Shown here: one piece after another, positions 23,110 through 35,405 of the stretch
Numbering within the stretch: the stretch's first letter is position 1
Layout: every line of letters starts with the position of its first letter
Origin: Fennellomyces sp. T-0311
Taxonomy: Eukaryota > Mucoromycota > Mucoromycetes > Mucorales > Lichtheimiaceae
DNA length: 64,000 bases
Direction of reading: 5' to 3'
Assembly (NCBI GenBank): GCA_025266875.1
Contig: JALLLT010000044.1
Location: 248,001 to 312,000 of the forward strand
Program-made: the position numbers and the translations under genes
The notes under the pieces: generated by a model
What the model saw: the letters and a program-made list of their open reading frames with translations, nothing else
Told to the model about the DNA's origin: nothing
Databases searched by the model: none

Positions 23110-25594
23110 ACTCTCTTTCACACCGATGACGCTAAGGCGGAACGGAAGAAGGTGGTACGAACCAGAGATGGGACATCAAGAGAGGATCTGAAGAGCCTCT
23201 GTGATACGCGGCACAAAGACTTTACTCTTTCGCATGGTTTCACACGCGTTCATTAAACCGTACATACGAAGCTGGTGCTTTTTCAATGAACAAAATGTCG
23301 TTGCACGACGGTCTATATGCGTAGCACTTATATACCTGCCAGCTGATTTTATTGGGGATTAGCAAAATGTGGGGAGCTGGGGTGGCGTGGAAACGTCTGA
23401 CGGTTGAAGCCAAACCGCTTTTCTATAAAAAGGATGAGTTTTGAACAGCCTCATTAATTAAAAAACGATCACTCTTTCTTGAGATTCATGGTGCCTTTGT
23501 GGTCTCGTATATTTTGCTATACTCACTGATACCAAAAAGTCGCCTTTGTGTTTCGTTAGCTGTGAATCAAGCGACTTTCGTAACCTTACAGCACTATGTA
23601 TGTTGTTGACGGCGACCGAACACGCTACCATAAGATTTGCTATTCAATTTGCGGAAACCTGGGCAAACCTCTTTACAGTATTCTTTGGGTAACAAGAGTT
23701 GTACGATTGATAGAATATTATTCGCATAATCATGTTCTTTATGGTGAGCTTTTTTGCCCAGGAGGCATTTTCGATATTAAAAAGGTACCTGTAAGGGTGA
23801 GTACAGTTTTTTTAACTTTGTAATTGGCATTTCTGTTTCATGATTGAATACTACTTTCAGGGTTAAGTAAATGGCACTGTCGTTGTCAGCGGATATCTGA
23901 AGTGCCTTGCCCGATTAATGGACTACAGAGTAAATTTCTATTGGGTATGGTGCAACTGATCTTAAACCGACAAAATTTTTAAAGTGTATCTAGTCTGTCA
24001 AAAATAAAAGTTTAGAAAAACTAAGCGATAACTTTGATGTATTATCATGTATAGATGAAAAGTTATGGCTTACATTATGGATAACTGTCGATGTAAAGAA
24101 GTAGTTAGCACTTGAAGTTGGTGACTTGAGAGAACTTTTGGCAGGGAAAAGGGTTAAAATGTTACAATTCAAACGCAGCGCCGCCATTTGTGTAACAAAA
24201 ATGGTAGATACGTTACACAAAATCTCTGGATAGCCCAATGATACATCTGCTTTTCATTTTCCATTCACTGTCACTACAGTAAAGAGAAAAGGCTGATGGG
24301 CCTGACTTCAAAGCTCAAAAGTCTGCTCTTCTGAAACTAGTGGTAAAATCTCATCATAAGTTAAAGCTCTATCCCAAAAATTAATTATGAAATGAATTCC
24401 ATAACGCGTTTCTGGGGAATAGCAAAAAGAGAAGCCCGCATGCAGTATAATTGTTCCTTTTAAGTTGCTATAACGCCACCTGCTATCAAATCCTAGACTC
24501 AGTCCTATTGCTAATGATTTGGTGCTTTGTGTTGAAGGCTTGGGCATACATTAAGTTCTATGTAGAACGAACAATAGTTGGTCCTGAGCATGATTAGTTC
24601 TTGGAAAAATTACATATTTCACCTCAGGGGTAAACTATCGGGACAATGTATTTGTCTGGGACAGAACTAAAGTAGTGAAAGCCTGCCATGTGAGTCAAGA
24701 ATAGAGGGTAATGCGAATCAACAACTATGCTATACCTAGACACGAAACTGAGATGTGTTCCTTATAAATACGTCCCTTATAGAAAAGGGTAGAAGTGAAT
24801 AGCAGAAACGAAAATCAAATACAATTATGCTTTGCAATCTAAAAGAGATCCACAAGGTTTACAACGAACTAATGGTTAATACAACCGATAAAGAAATACA
24901 GATGAACACTACTTCTAAGGGGATACTCACAGGCAGAGCCCACACTCACGTCCCGTACGCGGAAAAGAAGCCCCCGTTTTTCTTTGTTTGAAAGTCCAAA
25001 TAAAAGAATGTACTATGGTTACACAAAATCACAAATTTGGAAACTACATTGTTTTTCTTTGGCTCAACCGAGTTTCCTGTCCGTGCAGCTAGATTTCCTT
25101 TTCCCCCATTCTCTTTTGACTTGCTCCTTTCCTTAGTTCCTCTTTGTCGGACTCCACTACAGGGGTGGCCACGATGAATTGTCTAACCATATATAGATGC
25201 GGGATTTCAAATCGAAAATTTGTTACAATTTGAAATTTTGTTGGTTTAAGATCGGTTGCACCATATTCGGTGTCGGTTCACTGTACCTAGCCTTTGTATA
25301 TAGAAGTAAATGGCTCATAACGAGTACCAAGTAAGCTTTCGCAGGCTCTTCGGGTTCCTAGATTGATAATTCTGGTAAATGATAGTTACCTCTGTATAAT
25401 TCGTAGCATAAATATCGGTGCTGGTTGAGGTAATTCATAGTGGATCGGAATGTTAAGTACGTAAATATCAACAATAAATACATTAAAATACACTATATAA
25501 CAAAACAACTTCTATAAAACTGGGAATTAAATGGGTGGGAGCGGGTAAACATATGCACAGTAAAGATAAGATAGCTGCTGAAAGTTTTTTCGGT
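23110..25594. other. Long spacer between array genes E and F
   Basis: About 2.5 kb without a supportable gene. Short frames such as 24308-24547 (-) and 23596-23823 (+) have no family features. This is large enough to have once held a further array copy, but I find no recognisable exon. Confidence 0.4.
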
Positions 25595-27117
25595 TCAGTG
25601 CGCGCTAAAAGAGGTTAGCTCCACCTGAGAGGAGTAAGATGAATCTGATCCACGTCTTTTTGATGAATTGTTGAAGAAATTCGTGTTCGACTTGTTCCGT
25701 GATGAGCTTGATGGGAAATACGGATTATAAGAGGGGTTTTCTTTGATTGCGTTCAAAATAGCTTCATCGTCATCCTGAAACGTAGCTGTGACAGCATATA
25801 TGGTAGATCCTCCAAAATTTTGATCTGGTCGCGTTGAGCTGGTCGTTTCGTCTGTCGTTCCTCCAGAAGATGACTTTGACCTTAGCGCTGGATTGCGTTT
25901 AAACTTGGGACTGTCCAATCGTTAGCATTCCAGCCATCAATTTGTGATCACTGTAACTTACTTGCATAATATCAATATCTGAACACAGAGTGTACTAAGC
26001 TGCGCCAGTTGCGTCCAAAAGATGCCCAGTATAATACTGACCACCTTATTTCGCATAATTTGATCCCGCAGAATCCCAAATAAAAGTAAAAAGAGGGCAA
26101 AGCACCATAAGCTCACGGTGAAGATAAACGCCATTGATTGGATTTTGTAGATTCCAGCTTCCACTGCTGCGTAGCTTTGACTATGTCGAGATCCTTTGTG
26201 GTGTTCCTTCAAAATGCTGACAAGTCGAAGCGCAGCGTAAAGAACGGCAGCACCAAATGCGCCTGTCCATAAAAACCATGCTGTGTAATTGACACGGACC
26301 AGAATTTCAGCTGCAAACAAGTTGCGTTCGGCTAATGCGCCTGCTGCTATCGTTAACGGGATTCCAATGATAATAGGTACGAGCAACATGGAGAATCCGA
26401 CAATATCGATGACTACTGGAGACGGTAACCAACCCCTAACTGAATGACTCTGCACATTTTTTTCGGTTAGCAGCTGAATACTATCTCTTGCGAATCGACA
26501 GCCACTTGCCTGCGATATGGTTTGAGCTATACCTATAAGGTATAAAGTGAGTCCAGCCAAGCCGACATCCCACGGAAACTCAAAAATAACTATTGCATAC
26601 TTCGATCAACTTTGGGATTTTATCGGCATTCGAATGAAGCACGTTACATGATCGAGCAATCCAATTATTCGGTGCAATATCTTCAATTAGGACTACGCTT
26701 GTCAATAGGCGAACTATACACGTGTTACTATCGTTTCCAATATATGTCATAATTGGTGATCTTACGAGTGTTGAATAGTATGAAGAAAACCACCATGCAG
26801 TCAATTGGTTTTGGCCTCAAAATTCCGCCTACAGATGCAGCGGGATTCCACAAGGTATGACCTTTTACCATTCTCGAATATAAAAGGGAGCCACCTATAT
26901 GTGAATTCGGTCAATGGTGTGATCCAATCTGGTATAATCAAAAGCATTTACCAACAATAATATTCAGCCCTGAAACTACAATGCCCACGACATTGACGTA
27001 CCACATTGGTATTCCCTCCTCGCAATCCTGGATACTTATTCTCCAATCGCAATGACAAACATTGTCATAGCAGTGACGATCCAAGGCTCGAAAGTCCAAG
27101 TTTGGATCCTCGGCCAT
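25595..27117 (-). CDS. Array gene F: seven-helix HCDWR-family membrane protein
   Basis: Intact paralogue. Start MAEDPNLDFRALDRHC, then CHCDWRISIQDCEEG and helix 1. Exon 2 has SRMVKGHTLWNPAA and LRPKPIDCMVVFFI; the next gives TSVVLIEDIAPNNWIARS; the next LAGLTLYLIGIAQTISQ. The large exon starts SHSVRGWLPSPVVID and ends with a cysteine-containing helix 7 (LSTLCVQILILCK). Intron 4 contains no in-frame stop, so retention would lengthen the loop between helices 3 and 4. The tail (25918-25595) opens SPKFKRNPALRSKSSSGG, has TRPDQNFGGSTIYAVTATF and DDDEAILNAIKEN, an asparagine/serine-rich stretch, and ends SSQVELTSFSAH. Confidence 0.83.
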
Positions 27118-27903
27118 GTATTTTTCTTATCTTGTGAACGCGGTAGGACGAAGTTAAGAACAAGAAAAAAGAGTATTGCGAAGAAAATCGTACGGCATAC
27201 GATTGTCTAATCAAGTGTGTATTGATTTTCCTAATATGCTCGTGTTAGTGACACAGACAACCAAATATTACTGTGTCCTTCTGAGATGATTTTCACTGCT
27301 ATTGGTAACATCAGCCCAGCGACGGGGGCTATGCGTTCCGGATATCAATTGGTCTGATATTTTAATTTAACCTCACATTCGTATTTAAAGCGTGCGAGTC
27401 GCTCAGACTGGACCATATCGGCGCTGAATCATAATAAAATCTAATCTGACGAGTGTGCTGGTCCGACAAATTGGATCCGGTGCCTGGGAAAGTAGTTTTT
27501 GACCCTCACAGTAAAATTGACGAAAAGCATGCGATCCTTACGCTTTCTAACCAAAGTCCGTATCCAATAATAGAAAATAGCTGCATGTGAGCGACATTTC
27601 TTTGCTCTCTCCTACTATGGTTTCAATAAAGTAAAAAGAAGCATCTTGATCGACTCGTGTATAGGTTATGCTCATGATTTATGAGATTGATTTTAATCTA
27701 TGATATATTTATACAGAAAACGGCGGGTACGTAGGAACTAATTATATAATAGTGAAGGATACTTTCACTAAAAGAATATACAGTGAAATAAATAGTAATA
27801 TAGAATATATGCAACGATGAGAGAGTGACTCTGTTACAGTGATGTACCGTAGTCCTATGCAAAACTCTAAAGATAAACGGTAGATATGGGAAAATGCGAT
27901 GGT
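27118..27903. other. Spacer between array genes F and G
   Basis: About 0.8 kb of promoter and 3' flanking sequence. No open frame with family resemblance, no RNA gene and no repeat were seen. Confidence 0.4.
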
Positions 27904-29423
27904 TCATCGACCGTAAGAAGTCAGCTCCAGCTGAGATGAAGCATTGGATGGGCGCCTGCTCGACATCCTTTTGATAAAGAAATGCGGCTCATATTTTTTA
28001 CTCTTGCGCGCTTGGTCATGGGGAATCCATTGTTGGTCATTTTCCTTGATTGCATTCAAAATTGCATCATTGTCATTTTGGAACGTTGTGGTCACAGCAC
28101 CTATAGTGGATCCACCTTGCAAATTTTGATCCGGTATTGTAGTACTGCCAGTTGTTGTGCCACCGGTGGAGTTTCCTGTCTTTGATCGGAGTGCAGCATT
28201 GCTTCGTACTTTGGGACTACAACCACATTTTGAGGATTAGCACACACTTGTTTCATACCAACATACCCGCATCATTACCTGACAATCACCGATACTTGTG
28301 CAATCAATGTAGTGACACCACCAAGGAATGTCCAGGGAACGCTGAGAGCTACATTGACGGTCGTATTGGTCATAATTGGATCACGCAAAATAGCATACAG
28401 AAGCAAAAAGGTTGCGAATCCATAGAGGCAAATTACAAATGTCGCCACCATCATTTGAATTTTGTAGATACCAGCTTTGACAGCGTTGTAATGTGGATCG
28501 TTTCGGAATTTCATGTGATGGACGTGTAGTATGCGTACAAGACGATATCCGGCATAGAAAACCGCCGAGCCTATCAAGGCGGTCCATAGGAACCAGGCAA
28601 CATAGGTTAATCGAATCATGGCTTCGGATACTGGTAGGTTGACTTGGGCTAATGCGCCCGCCGTGATTGTTATTGCCAAACTCGAAATAAATGGAAGGAT
28701 CAACGCAGCGCTGCCCACGATGTCTACAACCAATGGTGATGGTAGCCATCCGGAAACCGAGCTACTCTATTTGTATTTCTTAGCTTCCAAAACTGTTAGT
28801 GGATTCAACTATCTTACTTGAGAAATCGTTTGTGCAATACCAATCAAATAAATGGTGATGCCTCCGAGACCGAAATCCCAAGGTATCTCAAAAATATCTA
28901 ATAGGCTCGGGTCATTACTTTTTTTTTCTAAAAAAAGAAAACGAATATACTTTACATGATCGAGCGATCCAGTTGCCAGGAGCTAAATCAACCAGCAAAA
29001 CAGCACTGCTTAGCAACCGAACTAAACTTGATATGTTATCAACCATTTCACACAAAGCGATATGAAACTTACGCGAGTTGAAAAAGATAAAGAAGACAAG
29101 CATACTATCGACAGGTTTAGGACGTAACCAGCCACCCGTTCCTGACTTGTGATTCCATATCGAATGTCCTTTGATGAAGATTCTGTAGATCAACAAAAGT
29201 AATCCTGATCCCACTGTTAGTCTCAGTATGATTACGCGATGAAAAACGTAAGCTTACCAACAATGGCAGCTAAAGCAGAAATCGTAATGTTCACTACGTT
29301 GACGTACCACATGGCAACACTCTCTTCGCAATTTTGAATGCTTAACCGCCAATCACAATGACAAACCGTGTCATAACAATGTCGATCCACAACTCGAACC
29401 GTTAAGCTTGGATCGTCAGCCAT
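27904..29423 (-). CDS. Array gene G: seven-helix HCDWR-family membrane protein
   Basis: Intact paralogue. Start MADDPSLTVRVVDRHC, with CHCDWRLSIQNCEESVAM. Exon 2 reads LLIYRIFIKGHSIWNHKS and LRPKPVDSMLVFFI, joined to LRLLSSAVLLVDLAPGNWIARS, which shows that helix 2 is coded across an intron. Then FGLGGITIYLIGIAQTISQ and the large exon with SVSGWLPSPLVVDIVG through helix 7 (28733-28275 plus a few codons each side). The helix 5-6 loop RLVRILHVHHMKFRNDPHYN is basic. The tail has NAALRSKTGNSTGG, GGSTIGAVTTTFQNDNDAIL and NAIKENDQQW, ending RRPSNASSQLELTSYGR. It is a good reference copy because all motifs are present. Confidence 0.84.
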
Positions 29424-30963
29424 GGATTTTTCTTTTTCTTTTTTTTGTCGTCGATATTACGAGAGAAGGAGAACGTTGCACCAACTTATCAACGGTATAA
29501 TGTTTGTGTTCGTTTGACGCCTCATTCGGTGACACAGAATGGCAAAGGCAAAGGTTCTTCGATCATACATGCATGGTATGTCAACTTTATTTGACACCAA
29601 TACAAAGAAGTTACCGGCTCCATGAAAAAGTGTGTTGCTGCAAATATCTGATGAATGTGGTAGTATGATCTCTTCAAGCAGACCATACCTGAATTCAACA
29701 GGCGAACACCGCGGATCACCAAATTCATCTCTGTTCGCTACAAAAAAAAAGCTGTAAAGGTTTATGCACCCCACATTTTAACGTGTGATACCTGTCAACT
29801 TTCAAATGACCGCTGTATTTATATGAAGCTACGAACGTATTTCGTCTTTGTTGTTAATAGATCATGCTTTGCTATGATATGGTACTGTAACGTTGATATC
29901 GAGTCGAAGAGTACGTAAATTATCCAGAAACAGTTTATCATGATAACGATTGCCTTCACATGGTTGCTCGTTTCCGAGATTTTAACCGGTGAAGTGAAGT
30001 GATAACGCATCCATGGTTTCCTTGACCCGAGTAAAAAAAAGCTTGTGGATAAATAAACTTGTACCGAACTATTTAATTTCAAATCGCACTCGAGCGATCA
30101 CGTCAACAATACTTGATATGGTACATTGATAATACGCAAAGCATGTGTCCTATCTATTTTTTATAACGACATCAGGCCATTATGAAAAAATGTCAGCCAG
30201 AGGTGACCCAGTACACGTGCTATTTCTAACGTTAGCGACCATTTTAGTTTGACTTAAGCAAGACAGGAACGTAGGGCATTTTAATCTTACATTACCGAAT
30301 GTTTTTGATGTAAATATGACTAACTGCTCTCATTAATAAGAATCTTCATTATATTAAGTTACCCCATCTTTTTTTAACAAGACTTCTTTTTATAACAACA
30401 CTTTCCGCTGTGTAGCATTTCATCAAAAATCTACTAGCGATATATAGTATGTCCAAAAAATAATGTCGCTACCCCAAAGAACCGATTTCTTACTATAAAA
30501 AGAAGTCTCTGTATATTTGCATTATAAAATATTGCCTTGGCGACATTAAATTTTATGAATAGCGACATTAATTTGTGGAAATACTGTATATCTGATTATT
30601 TTTATGTCAAGACTTTCCAAGTTTGTGTCAAACGATAAAAAAAAGAGCGGGAATCTTTACCTTTAATGGTCAAAAGACGATGAGTTGAGATTCGTCTCGT
30701 GCCCAATCGCATCTCAGCAAAATGGTTAAAGATCGGAAGATGAACCGATCCATGTACATGTACTACTTTTTGTAGTGTGACAGACGTGCTGGTTGGTTCC
30801 AGAACTTGAATAACGATGAATTTTAATAAGGGAAATTGAAAAAAAAACAATTGTGTAACTATGAAGTGCTGTTGTAAAATTAAAGGGTACAATTAAACAA
30901 GGAAAAAAGGAAATGCAGTAAATATGTACGTATATGATGTATGTGTAGGTGACATGAAAAAGT
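29424..30963. other. Spacer between array genes G and H
   Basis: About 1.5 kb. It contains the terminal-inverted-repeat element described separately (30439-30592). Outside that I see no gene. Confidence 0.4.
30439..30592. mobile_element. Short non-autonomous DNA element with 32-bp inverted ends (MITE)
   Basis: Bases 30439-30470 and the reverse complement of 30561-30592 match at 28 of 32 positions. The right end reads inward as TA-CAGTATTTCC, and TA dinucleotides flank both ends, the pattern expected of Tc1/mariner-type insertion at TA. The whole unit is about 154 bp with no coding capacity; a partial extra copy of the inner motif (gcgacatta) lies at 30540-30548. Assignment to the mariner superfamily is inference from the ends alone. 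Confidence 0.65.
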
Positions 30964-32678
30964 CTAAGTGATCAGCTCGAACTTGGACGATCCACTATCG
31001 TCCAAATCCTTCTTGTTACCGTAACGATGGTAATAATCCGTAGGAGGAGAGTCGGTATCGATTTCAACTTTCTCACGTGACCGCGTTCCTTTGTAGAAGG
31101 AGGTGAGATCATCTATTTCGGCGATGGGAGACGTGTTGCTGCGACTGGCCGCGTGCTTTTGATATAGTTGTTGATACTGCAGTTGCTGCTGCTGGAGATC
31201 ATTCATAGAAACGACGTCATTGGCGTTGGGGTTTTCATCGGCATTGGAGTATGATCCACTTAAAGTTTGACCATACGATGTATCACCGTACGACTTGACG
31301 CCACCATTACCACCTCCAGTGGATGAATAACCGCTCAAGGCTTCATTTTTCTCGAATGAGGGGCTATACAGATTTGATTAACACATGTGATGAGGGAGTT
31401 TTCTTTTTGTTGCACATACTTGATAAGGATGGCTAATTCGACAAAGACCGTGGTGACGGGTCCCAAGTATGTCCAGATTACACCAAGAATCACACTACCT
31501 ACAGTGCTAGTCATGATTTGATCTCGGAGAATCCCATAGAGCAACAGAAATGTGGCAAAGGTCATCAAGCAAACGATAATGATGCCTACAATCGCTTGGA
31601 TCTATCATGCACGCGATTAACAAAAAGCATCGAAACATCTGTTACAGTAAAATTATTTTACCTTGAAAATACCTGTTTTGATAGCAGCGTATCGTGGACC
31701 CGACGACTCTTTAAACTTGTTAAGATGGCCTTTGAGAATACGGACAAGTCGAAAGCCAGCGAAAAAGACCGCTGTACTAATTGAACTGTTGTGCAAAAAC
31801 CAAAATCCGTATAGTAAGCGAGTAAACACTTCAGCAAGTGATAGATTTGATTCAGCAAAGGCACCAGCAATAAGTGAGCAGATGTTGTTAATAACAAAAG
31901 GCCACAGAAAGAACCAGGAACCCAAAATATCCACGAATAAGGGCGAAGGAAGCCATCCTGAGGAGATTGCCTTGTGACTCTAATACAAAAATGTGAATAC
32001 GTATCTCGTAACACTATTTTGTACACGTTACCTCGGCCAATGTTTGTGCGATACCAACCAAATATAGCGCAAATGAGCCGTAGCCAAACTGCCATGGGAT
32101 TTCAAACACAACTGTTGTGTGTGTATGTGATATTAGGGATTTTCACATGCATACGGGAACAGTACGAAATTGACAGACTTACATGAACGTGCAATCAAGT
32201 TGTCTGGCGCTATATCCACAACAAGTATAACGCTACTTATTAATCGTACTAAGCGAAAACCCAGACAGATTAGTTTGATGCCATAAAATGATCCATTCAT
32301 AGATCCGCAAAGTCGGGTCACTTACAGATATTAAAAGTAGTCAACAAGAAAAGCATTGCATCAACAGGCTTTGGACGAAAACATCCTCGTGTACGGTTCA
32401 TATCCCAGAGTCGATGGCCTTTGATAAATATACGATGAAAAATGATTCCAATGCCTATCATTATTCCCTATTAGTGGACGACGTCGATCGCTGTATATAA
32501 ACTTTTTGTTTAATTTACCAACGGCAACAACGAGTCCTGAAAGTGCAATATTAACAATGTAAATATAATACATTGCATTCTCCTCTTCGCAATCATAGAT
32601 TGTTAAACGCCAATCGCAGTGACAGATGCCATTTGCATTGCAGTGCCGTAAAAGTGTTCGCTGCTCCTCCACATCCAT
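30964..32678 (-). CDS. Array gene H: seven-helix HCDWR-family membrane protein (H/I subgroup)
   Basis: Intact, more divergent paralogue. Start MDVEEQRTLLRHC, then CHCDWRLTIYDCEEENAM. Exon 2 reads IFHRIFIKGHRLWDMNR and FRPKPVDAML. Later exons give VILVVDIAPDNLIARS, a QFGYGSFALYLVGIAQTLAE helix, and a SHKAIS-GWLPSP start to the large exon. That exon is interrupted after KTGIFKV by an extra intron (about 31603-31662) shared only with gene I, so the gene has seven exons. The tail (31338-30964) is different in kind from A-G: glycine/serine-rich, then a glutamine-rich block DLQQQQLQYQQLYQKH and the end SSKFELIT. The final F-E-L-I-T may be a remnant of QLELTSY. Confidence 0.82.
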
Positions 32679-33612
32679 TACACAATGTAGAAAAAAGTAA
32701 GAGAGAGAGATTATTAAATGAAATTGCCACAAAGGAACCTGTTTTAAATATGCTAGCCTTGTCTTGCCTTTCCTTTTTGATCAGTATATTCGGATCCAGC
32801 TTCCTTGATGTTCAAAACGAATGGAACCGTCAGTGGTTTCCTTTGCGATTATGTGCAACATCGATACCTTCCTTATTCTATCCGTTCCCATAAATTGGTG
32901 ATTCTTGTTTCTTCATACTCACACGTTGATCCCCGCCGGAATCACCTTACATGGACTTTTCAAAAAATGATTCCCACTGTCCGTGAACATGCCTACACAT
33001 CTTGTTTTCAAACTGTGGCAAATACAAAAAGCGGGATTTCTTTTTCCATTACACGTGTTACCAAAGCGATGAAGATTCATGTTACACATATGGACTTTTC
33101 TGACATTCATATCTTTCATGACGCGTCAGATCCATTTTGTACTACTTCAGGGTCCAACTTTTTTTACCCTGTGTCAAGGGCGATCGATCCGATCCTCGAA
33201 GAAAAATTCCTTTTTTTTCCCCTTTGATAAAATACAAGATGCTTACTAATGTGTAACTCTAAGAAAAAGAGTAGCTCAGGATGATACCCCTTTTTTAAAT
33301 AGCACACGCGGCGGCCGAGGCTGCCGTTGTAAAATAAAAAAAATTGAAAACCGACACGTGTTATACTTCTTTTTGCCAAGCACCAGCAAATGGCGGCTTA
33401 TCGATATGAGGCTCTAAAGATCTTTATGGAAAAAAGAAAAATAAAAGCAAATAAGGAATGATATGGATATGTAAGAGTAAGAACGCAATAGGATAGAGAG
33501 CTATGTGCAAATAGTACGATGGAGTTTGTTAAGCGGGAGAGTGAGTGTATATATATATAGATTATTAGTTATGCGGATGAAATCTAGGAGGAGGGATGCG
33601 ACATATAAAAAG
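32679..33612. other. Spacer between array genes H and I
   Basis: About 0.9 kb with pyrimidine-rich stretches and a GC-rich patch near 33305 (gcggcggccg). No gene is supported. Confidence 0.35.
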
Positions 33613-35405
33613 TTACCGACTGGTGTGAATAAGTCGGATTTGGGAGGAGAGGTCATCTTGAGGATCTTCGGGGCCCTTTTCAACGTGAGGAGTCCAAACT
33701 GGTTTCGTATCCTGATTATAATGATGAGCTGGAGAAAGACTGCCACCATTCTGATGACTACCATAATAGCCGAGATCGTCCAACGGAATATGCGATTCTG
33801 CAATTGTTTTATCACTCGATAAATCGGTAATCGAACTGTTATTGAATCCGTTGGAGTTTTGATGGTGTCGGTTGTTGTGCTTTTGGAAAACTTGTTGATA
33901 TTGGATTTGTTGCTGTTTCAAATCTTCAAATGCATGATGACTCAAGGTTGCTTGGAAACTGGTATCGACAGCAGGGCCTGCAAAGCTTGACGATGTTTGA
34001 GTTTCGTCGTTGAAAGTGGTCTTGTCACCACCACCGCTTGAACTTTTGAGACCACCAACACCTTCAGTACCAATACGAGGGCTAAAGATAATAATAATTG
34101 TTGAGTTCAATGTTTGCTTTGAACGCTTTTATACAGAAAGCACTTACTTGAAGATAATGGCGATTTCAACACCGAGGGTGGCAAGAGGACCAAGGTAGTT
34201 CCAGGTAACACCCAAGAAAACTGAGCCTGGAATATTGATCATAATTTCATCGCGCAGGGCTCCGTACATGAGCAAAAGGATGGCAAACATCATCAAGCAA
34301 ATGACGATAATGGTAACCACAGCACGAATCTGCATAAAAATAGATCAGCATAACTGCATTAGGCGGTGTTACTTTCTCCTTTTACCTTAAAGATACCAGT
34401 CTTCACTGATGCATAGCGGGGGCCAGATGACTGAAACTTGGTCAAGTGGCGATTCAATATACGGACCAGACGTAAGCCAGCAAATAAAACGGCCAACGAT
34501 AAAAGGAAGCAATGCAAGAACCAAAACACGTACAAGACGCGAACTAAAGCTTCTGCAACACCAATATTGGTTCTAGCCATTGCGCCACCGACTAACGCGA
34601 CAATATTGTTCAAAATAAATGGAGCGAAAAAGAAACTTAGACCAATAGCATCAACCACGCGTGGTGATGGAAGCCATCCGGTAGAGATTGCTTTGTGACT
34701 CTAAAAAGGCATCATCTAGTTAGTAAAAGGAAAACAAGTTTTTTTTTTTCCAATATGTAGGGCTACTTACATCGGCAAGTGTCTGTGCGATACCAACAAG
34801 GTAAAGTGCAAATGCACCATAACCAAACTGCCATGGGAATTCAAACATAACTAAAGCAAATTGGTTAATATAAAGTGGGTAAGGCAAATAGGTGGTACAA
34901 GCATACATTGTCTTGAAATCATATCCGAGGCCACATCGGTAATCAAGATGACACTTGTGAGAAGGCGGACTGTGAAGGTAAGAAGGATCGTCAAATACAC
35001 TGGAAAAAAAGTTTGGGCGGAGCGATTTCTCCTGAAACTTACGAAGGTTGAAGATCATCAATAGGAACAGCATGCAGTCGATAGGCTTAGGTCGCAGACA
35101 CCCCTTGGTTGAACTAACGTCGAAAAGTCTGTGACCTTTTACAAAAACCCGATGGGATAAAAGACAAACACCTGATTATGCATATTTAGTATTAGAAAAA
35201 CAATAAGACCACAAAAAGATGATATATAAGAAAAAATTTCTGTACCAATGACAAACACAGTCGCTGAAATAGCAATATTTCCAATGTAAGCGCCTCTCAT
35301 TGCACTGCCTTCAGCGCAATTTTGCAAAGTAACTCGCCAGTCGCAGTGGCAAGTGCCATCCGCAAAGCAATGATATTCGAATGTTCGTACTGCAAGTTCG
35401 GGCAT
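33613..35405 (-). CDS. Array gene I: seven-helix HCDWR-family membrane protein (H/I subgroup)
   Basis: The most upstream array member. Start MPELAVRTFEYHC, then CHCDWRVTLQNCAEGSAM and helix 1. Exon 2 has LLSHRVFVKGHRLFD and LRPKPIDCML; helix 3 is QFGYGAFALYLVGIAQTLAD. The large exon begins SHKAISTGWLPSPRVVD and is split, as in H, by an intron after KTGIFKV; the next exon (34335-34144) carries helices 6 and 7. The Trp of the usual GHxLW motif is Phe here. The tail (34110-33613) shares the glutamine block with H (DLKQQQIQYQQVFQKH), is rich in His/Asn, and ends SSQIRLIHTSR. Shared extra intron, loop and tail show that H and I are sister copies. Confidence 0.82.

Noticed and set aside
24308..24547. 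Minus-strand 79-codon frame in the E-F spacer
   Set aside because: No family features or splice signals joining it to other frames.
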